Assembly (NCBI GenBank): GCA_963920665.1
Contig: OY987267.1
Coordinates: forward strand, 13,144,001 to 13,208,000
Direction of reading: 5' to 3'
Length of the DNA: 64,000 bases
Source: Straminergon stramineum
Taxonomy: Eukaryota > Streptophyta > Bryopsida > Hypnales > Calliergonaceae
Position 1 is the first letter of the stretch. The number at the start of each line of letters is the position of its first letter. This document shows, piece after piece, positions 59,343 to 64,000 of this stretch. A program made the position numbers and the translations under genes. The notes under the pieces are model-generated. The model was not told the origin of the DNA, ran no database searches, and saw nothing but the letters and a program-made list of their open reading frames with translations.

Positions 59343-61380
59343 CACTAGAAGAAATTGTGTTGTAGTGAACAAATGCTAGCTAACATTTTTTGTAAATTGT
59401 GTTTACTACAACACAATTTTCAAAAAACTGTATTGTAGTGAACGCAATTTACAAAATATCAAGTAAAGTTTGTTAATTGCAACATAGTTTTTTTTCTATT
59501 GGTAGAGAGGTCATTTTTATTATAATTCCATGGTTTGTCATAATCCTCAAAGGGTATGGGATAATTTGAAGATGAGAGCTTGACTACTCATTGTCAGAAT
59601 ATAGGAACTAAGGTAAACTTGCCTATGACAAGCAAAATGAGTGTTTTGTCTTGTTACAATTAGCAAAAAAACTTAGAGTTTTTTCCATAAAAAGACATTT
59701 GAGATAAAAGAAGAGAAATTGAAATTTTATTGTTTTGACAAAGTATGAATTTTTATGAATTTTTGAAGTGTGATTACCAATTGGCCCCAAAGAGTCTATA
59801 GACTATCCCAAAACTAGCAAAAAGTGTATGCATGATGGCCATCCTACTGCCTAAAGTAGTTAGAATATTTCTTAATATGGGTACAATATTTCCTAACATG
59901 GCCAGAACATGAAGAATTAAAAAAATCACTTGCTTTGATGAATTTACACTAAAAAGCTAGAAGTTCCTAAAATAGACACTAATGACTTCATCACCATCAC
60001 CCATGCCATTGATTTTGGTTAGTAACCAACCTAAATATGTAGTCCTAATTTTATTTATTTGAAAAAGTCTATCATGGATTGTTATAAGACTCTAATGGGT
60101 CATTTCCTTAGGTGCCTATCATGGGTAGTTTGCCTGTCATAGGTGAATTTACCTTATGTTCATTTTGGTATAGTAGAATCATTTTTTTCAAAAACATTTG
60201 TCCAATGGGTCATTGCAAGAAACACCAATTCTATTTTCCATCACAATGAGAGTGACACTTTTGTTATCCACTATAAATTTTGAAGCACAAGTCCAATGAA
60301 CATGAAATTTCTAATGAACATGTCTAACTTGATGGTAATCAGATTCCTTATTTGTACTCTAAAATCATTTTTGTTAATTTGTCACAAAGTGCAGTTTAGG
60401 GTTTTTTACTACGTTAGGAGTCCCCAAATTTTATGACCTAGAGTTAAACTTTCATGGTCTATTTATATAGTAGGAAAGCATGTATCTGCCGAAGGAAATT
60501 TGAAAATCTATTATTTTATGTCGTCCACATGAGTGCAAACAAATACTCCCATTGCGCACAATTTTTGAACATTGAAGATGATTTTAAGATCATTCTTTTG
60601 GTGAAATCTCATCTTCATCAACTCTTCCCCAATGGCCAATTATTTATTTATTTATTTATTTTCCTAATTCTCACAAATAAAAACGTGAGAGTGCCAATTT
60701 TCATGAGATTTTGCATTTTTCTAGTTATCCTACCTAGAAATTTTTTCTATGCTTTTCCTTTCAAGTGTACCTTCTTAATAAAGTTTCATATATTAAAAAT
60801 ATTTTTTCCATTTAAAAAAAATTATTTTTCTAATTATAAAGTACTCCTGTCAAAAACAAGAGTACTATGGAAAAACCACAAAAAATGCACAGTGTTTCTT
60901 GCAATGACCCTTGCAAAAAGTTGTATAATTAAGCTAATTTTCATCTTCAAAAATCCGTTTATGATTTTGAGACTCTCAAAAAAACTTATGGACAAAATTC
61001 ACACAAGATGTTTGAAAATCTCAAAGAAAATGTCCCTTCTAACCCCTCTTTGAAATTTGTCCATAACTTTTGATAGGAGACTTGAAATCTCAAACTAGTT
61101 TTTGGAAATGAAAGTTATCTTGATTTTTCAACTTCTCTTTATTCAAAGTTTCTTGTAAAAAGTTATTTTATTATGCCATAATGAGACCTAAAATTCTAAT
61201 TTGACCCAATTCCTTATTTTCACTTAACTATGAGCGGTTGAGCTTCAAGTAATTCTAATTTACATATTCCACATAGATTGTTTTACTTCATACCAACCTA
61301 CTTATACAGGAGTATTTTCTACTCGTTTCTATGCACACAAAATTAGAAGCTTTGGAACTTGGGAGCTACCAACTATTTTG
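59343..61380. mobile_element. CACTA-type palindromic element, left end visible, right end eroded
   Basis: The left end CACTAGAAGAAATTGTGTTG is at 59343, followed by mirrored subterminal repeats: ATTGTGTTGTAGTGAAC, then GTTTACTACAACACAATTTT. The core palindrome of the family follows at about 60935-61140: AAAATCCGTTTATGATTTTGAG, then GTCCATAACTTTTGATAGG and TAGTTTTTGGAAATGAAAG. The outer right part includes ATGAGCGGTTGAGC and ACTTATACAGGAG, as in 12505 and 13798. A different element (60207-60910) is nested in its left arm. The right CACTA end was not found near the expected place. Confidence 0.55.
60207..60910. mobile_element. TIR element, GGGTGATTGCAAGAAACAC family, copy C (704 bp)
   Basis: Left end GGGTCATTGCAAGAAACACC (60207) and right end GTGTTTCTTGCAATGACCC (to 60910) are perfect inverted repeats. 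Both carry the same G/C change relative to copies A and B. It interrupts the left arm of a CACTA-type element. No clear target duplication. The long open frame from 60454 runs past its right end and is not a gene. Confidence 0.75.
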
Positions 61381-62239
61381 ATTTCCTTGAAATTTAATCT
61401 TCAATATCCTAAAATTTTAGTTCATAAAGTACATAACATCTTCAAAATCAAAGAGAATTAGTTATCTAGTGTTAGTGATTGAACATGAATTGAGCCTCGC
61501 TAACTGTCACTTAGCTTTTTCCTATGGCAAGTCCAATATATGCCCAATTGCTCTTTCCTTTAACTTCGACATAGATTGATTAAGCTTGCCAAAGTTTGTT
61601 ATTCTAGGCAACTTTTTTCCCCTCCTCTAGATCTAGTTGAAACCTAGAATTCCATTGATCACACTTTGAAGAAATTATTGTAAGTGCAAGCTATAAATTG
61701 TTAAAGAAAAGACTTGGCATGAAACTTTTCTTGAAGCTAATTCCCTATTGGAATTTTTTGGTACATGTTCTCCAATTTGAAATGTTAATATGAATTTTTT
61801 TAACATGTGATCAACTTTGTCACAAAAAGATAGCTAAAAAAGGTTAAGAAAAAAAATGAAATTAACTATGCAAAAACCTCCACGAATTAGAGCTCCCTAG
61901 AATTTGAATTCCCTCCCCCCAAAAAAGAAATATTTTGTTCAACTTCAAATGCTCTAATCTCCCAACTTGTGTGGTCAAAACCTCCCATTTTTTTACGACA
62001 ATATAATGAAGTAGTCTACCACTATATCTTATAATAAGATGTAACAAGATTTCATTCGTCATTTTGGGGGGCCTTTGCCATCTAAATTACCCATTTTGAG
62101 TGTTTTTTGGTGAAACATAGTCAAATAACTTTCGGGGTTATTGTGTACTTGGATTTCTTATTTTTGTGACACTACCTTAATTTTGTTGGAGGGACATTAG
62201 CAAATTCAAATGCAATTCTGCCAGGAGAAAGGAACAGTA
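61381..62239. other. Non-coding AT-rich block before copy 3
   Basis: No exon or element end recognised. Confidence 0.35.
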
Positions 62240-64000
62240 GGAAGTTTTGTTTTGTTAGAACACTTGGTTTGAACCCTCGATGTAAATGAGTTTTGCGGCC
62301 CTAATGCTCAAGATCCTTGATAATATGAAAAGCTGCAAGTACTGTAGATGACTCCTTTACACCTGAGGCTGTAGAATTCCTGGTCATATTTTATTTCCCA
62401 GGTGCATCTCTTCTCTGGAAAGAGTTCCATTCCATTCAATCCATTGTACAATTTAAAACTTGAAACTTCTGCCATTTAGTCTTCTGAGGTTTCTGGAGTT
62501 AACAAGCAACTTTTTGGTGGTTGAATGTTTACGAATTGGGTGGAAAATTTCTAGTTTAAATAAGAAAAGTTATTCGGGAATTTATTTCCTGGCTTTTAGC
62601 AAATTTTAGCAGTCTCTTCTTTGAATGGAATCTTTTAATATGGGTCTCAGTTGTCGTTCCCTTTTTTGATATGGTTTCAACCCACAAACGCCTGTTATTT
62701 GGATATTGTAGAAGTTACTTTTCAGTTTTTTCTTGTAGTATGAGTAGAATCGGTGTTGCATTTGACTCATCGATAGTACGTTTTCAACTTCACTAGCCTC
62801 GTCTGTTTGAGATTCCATTTACTCCACTTAAGGCTTATTCATGCCCTGTTTACGACATTAATTTTTTAATATCGGAATGGATTTACTACTTTGCAATCAA
62901 ATTTACTCAATGAATATATATATATGAATGAAGGATGTGCATTTGTTGTCAATAGTTCTGGAAGTAAGGTAGGCATTTCTGTACCCTACCAACTTATGAA
63001 CTTACAGAAATAATCAATCATGGTTTTAAGTTAAAATACTAGTCAAGAGGAGATAGAAGGCATAGCCACAATTAACCACTAAAATGATTGACCACTACGA
63101 TATAAAAACTTAATCAGCGTGGTGGCTTGCATTGTTCTGTACATTCTCTAGCAAAGGGCGAATGCAGCTTAAAGAATTTCTTGGTCCTCTCGTTAATTAA
63201 CGTACTGATTAATCAGATCCGCTGGCAAACCAAGCGCATGAAGGTTGCAATGAATTGTTGAATATTTACAAGACAGTCTTCAATTGTTAATATTGATCAT
63301 GTCCTAACCCAACGTACTTACACCAGGGTTCCTTTGAATTGTAACAACATGAATTGCAATTTTAAACCAATTAAAATCAAATCTGCTGTCAATATTGGGC
63401 TTGCAGATCAGGTCATTGTACGTTCATCTGATCTAAATAACTAAGGCTCCTGTTCCAGCCATTGTTCGTGTGATCAATATTTACACAGCTGCATGCGTGA
63501 TCGATCCAGCTAGCCAGAGTATTAGCTAAATTTCGGCTGCAAGCCTGATGAAGCCATTCTGATGTCGGCTTGAATTGGGATCACGTAAGTCCCTGTGAAC
63601 GGCGACCCTGTCGAGTCAGTTTCCGCTTCGAACGAGACTTTTTCTTCAAGGGAGCAGAACCGTTAGGATCGTTCTTCATCTGCACCATGGTATCCGCCGC
63701 GGCGACCAATTCATCAATTGACACTGCCCACAACGCCCATCTCCTGCGAAAGAAGTCCGCGACTTCCAGTCCACTGCGTCGTCTGTACGTACATTGATAA
63801 AAAAAATCTCAGAGCATGCAATCCTTCATCTGAAAACAAAACCCCACACTTTCAGTCCTAGTTAGTTAATCACATGAGAAATCCAAAACTTCCATAATCC
63901 CTAGGCTATTCCATTGAGCAATTCTGGAATTTCCCAACTTGAATTTAGAATGGAGCCTGCAATTTGTATACTCAAGCTTCTAAATTTCTTAGTATGTGGA
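62240..64000 (+). repeat. Segmental duplication, copy 3 (left part; runs out of the window)
   Basis: From about 62240 the sequence follows copy 1 at 24110-24560 and 24960-27240, and copy 2 at 48950-50640, in the same orientation. Shared phrases include GTTTGAACCCTCGATG-type text, CCCTAATGCTCAAGATCC (as copy 1), GGCATAGCCACAA and GATCGATCCAGCTAGCC. It lacks the element inserted at 25391 in copy 1. In several places it is closer to copy 1 than to copy 2. Confidence 0.85.
63581..63782 (-). CDS. Last exon of the third copy of the unrecognised gene (partial)
   Basis: Minus-strand exon beginning after the acceptor at 63784-63783 and ending in TGA at 63583-63581. The 202 bases equal the 199 of copy 2 plus one extra codon (GCG). 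It keeps the phase (one base, then 67 codons including the stop) and the protein features: SGLEVADFFRRRW, VSIDELVAAADTMVQMK and the basic tail KKKSRSKRKLTRQ. Compared with copy 2 many replacements are conservative (K for R, L for V), and the frame is fully open, unlike copy 1. The first two exons lie beyond the window. Confidence 0.6.

Noticed and set aside
60454..61053. Longest open frame of the window (199 codons, + strand)
   Set aside because: It begins inside a TIR element and runs across its right end (60910) into a CACTA relic. The composition is that of AT-rich DNA (F, I, K, L) and there is no domain, so chance.
1..64000. tRNA, rRNA, CRISPR arrays, bacterial operons, organelle DNA
   Set aside because: Looked for by eye on both strands; no tRNA-like arm sets, rRNA cores, regularly spaced repeats with unique spacers or compact gene runs were found. 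A covariance-model scan would be decisive for small RNAs.

Overview
This window looks like nuclear DNA of a land plant: AT-rich, gene-poor and full of transposons. Three things point that way. It carries one complete intron-rich gene whose exons read as a conserved plant WD40/transducin-like protein. It carries the 3' end of a plant-type LINE with an RT-tail zinc knuckle and a poly(A) tract. It carries several CACTA, hAT and MITE families. I cannot place the organism more precisely.

Layout. 1-2075: 3' end of a decayed LINE on the + strand, ending in 24 A. 4227-7877: the one clearly intact gene, eight exons on the minus strand, 475 codons with every GT-AG junction in phase, and its GC-richer promoter to about 8.5 kb. 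9.56-11.94 kb: a broken hAT transposase on the minus strand. 12505-15091: two neighbouring non-autonomous CACTA elements with intact 3-bp target duplications and a long internal palindrome.

From about 17 kb to the end the window is dominated by a segmental duplication in direct orientation: copy 1 about 17.1-31.4 kb, copy 2 about 34.1-54.9 kb, copy 3 about 62.2 kb to beyond the window edge. All copies keep parts of an unrecognised small gene on the minus strand. Copy 2 (50157-53067) gives an intact three-exon, 173-residue basic protein with a CxxC pair. Copy 1 (26841-29162) has a shifted acceptor and an early stop. Copy 3 shows an intact last exon before the window ends. Insertions and deletions between the exon copies are all multiples of three (3, 6, 9 and 12 bases), which is the best argument that this is a real protein-coding family.

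The copies differ mainly by younger insertions, often with a recognisable empty site in the sister copy. These are three MITEs of one family with 4-bp target duplications (48058, 51112, 51920), a CACTA element (46421), TIR elements at 25391 and 30937, and a family with ends like GGGTGATTGCAAGAAACAC (22338, 40229, 60207). A mathematically perfect 219-bp palindrome with CACTA-type ends (36693-36911) is probably the youngest insertion. No rRNA, tRNA, CRISPR array or bacterial-type operon was seen.
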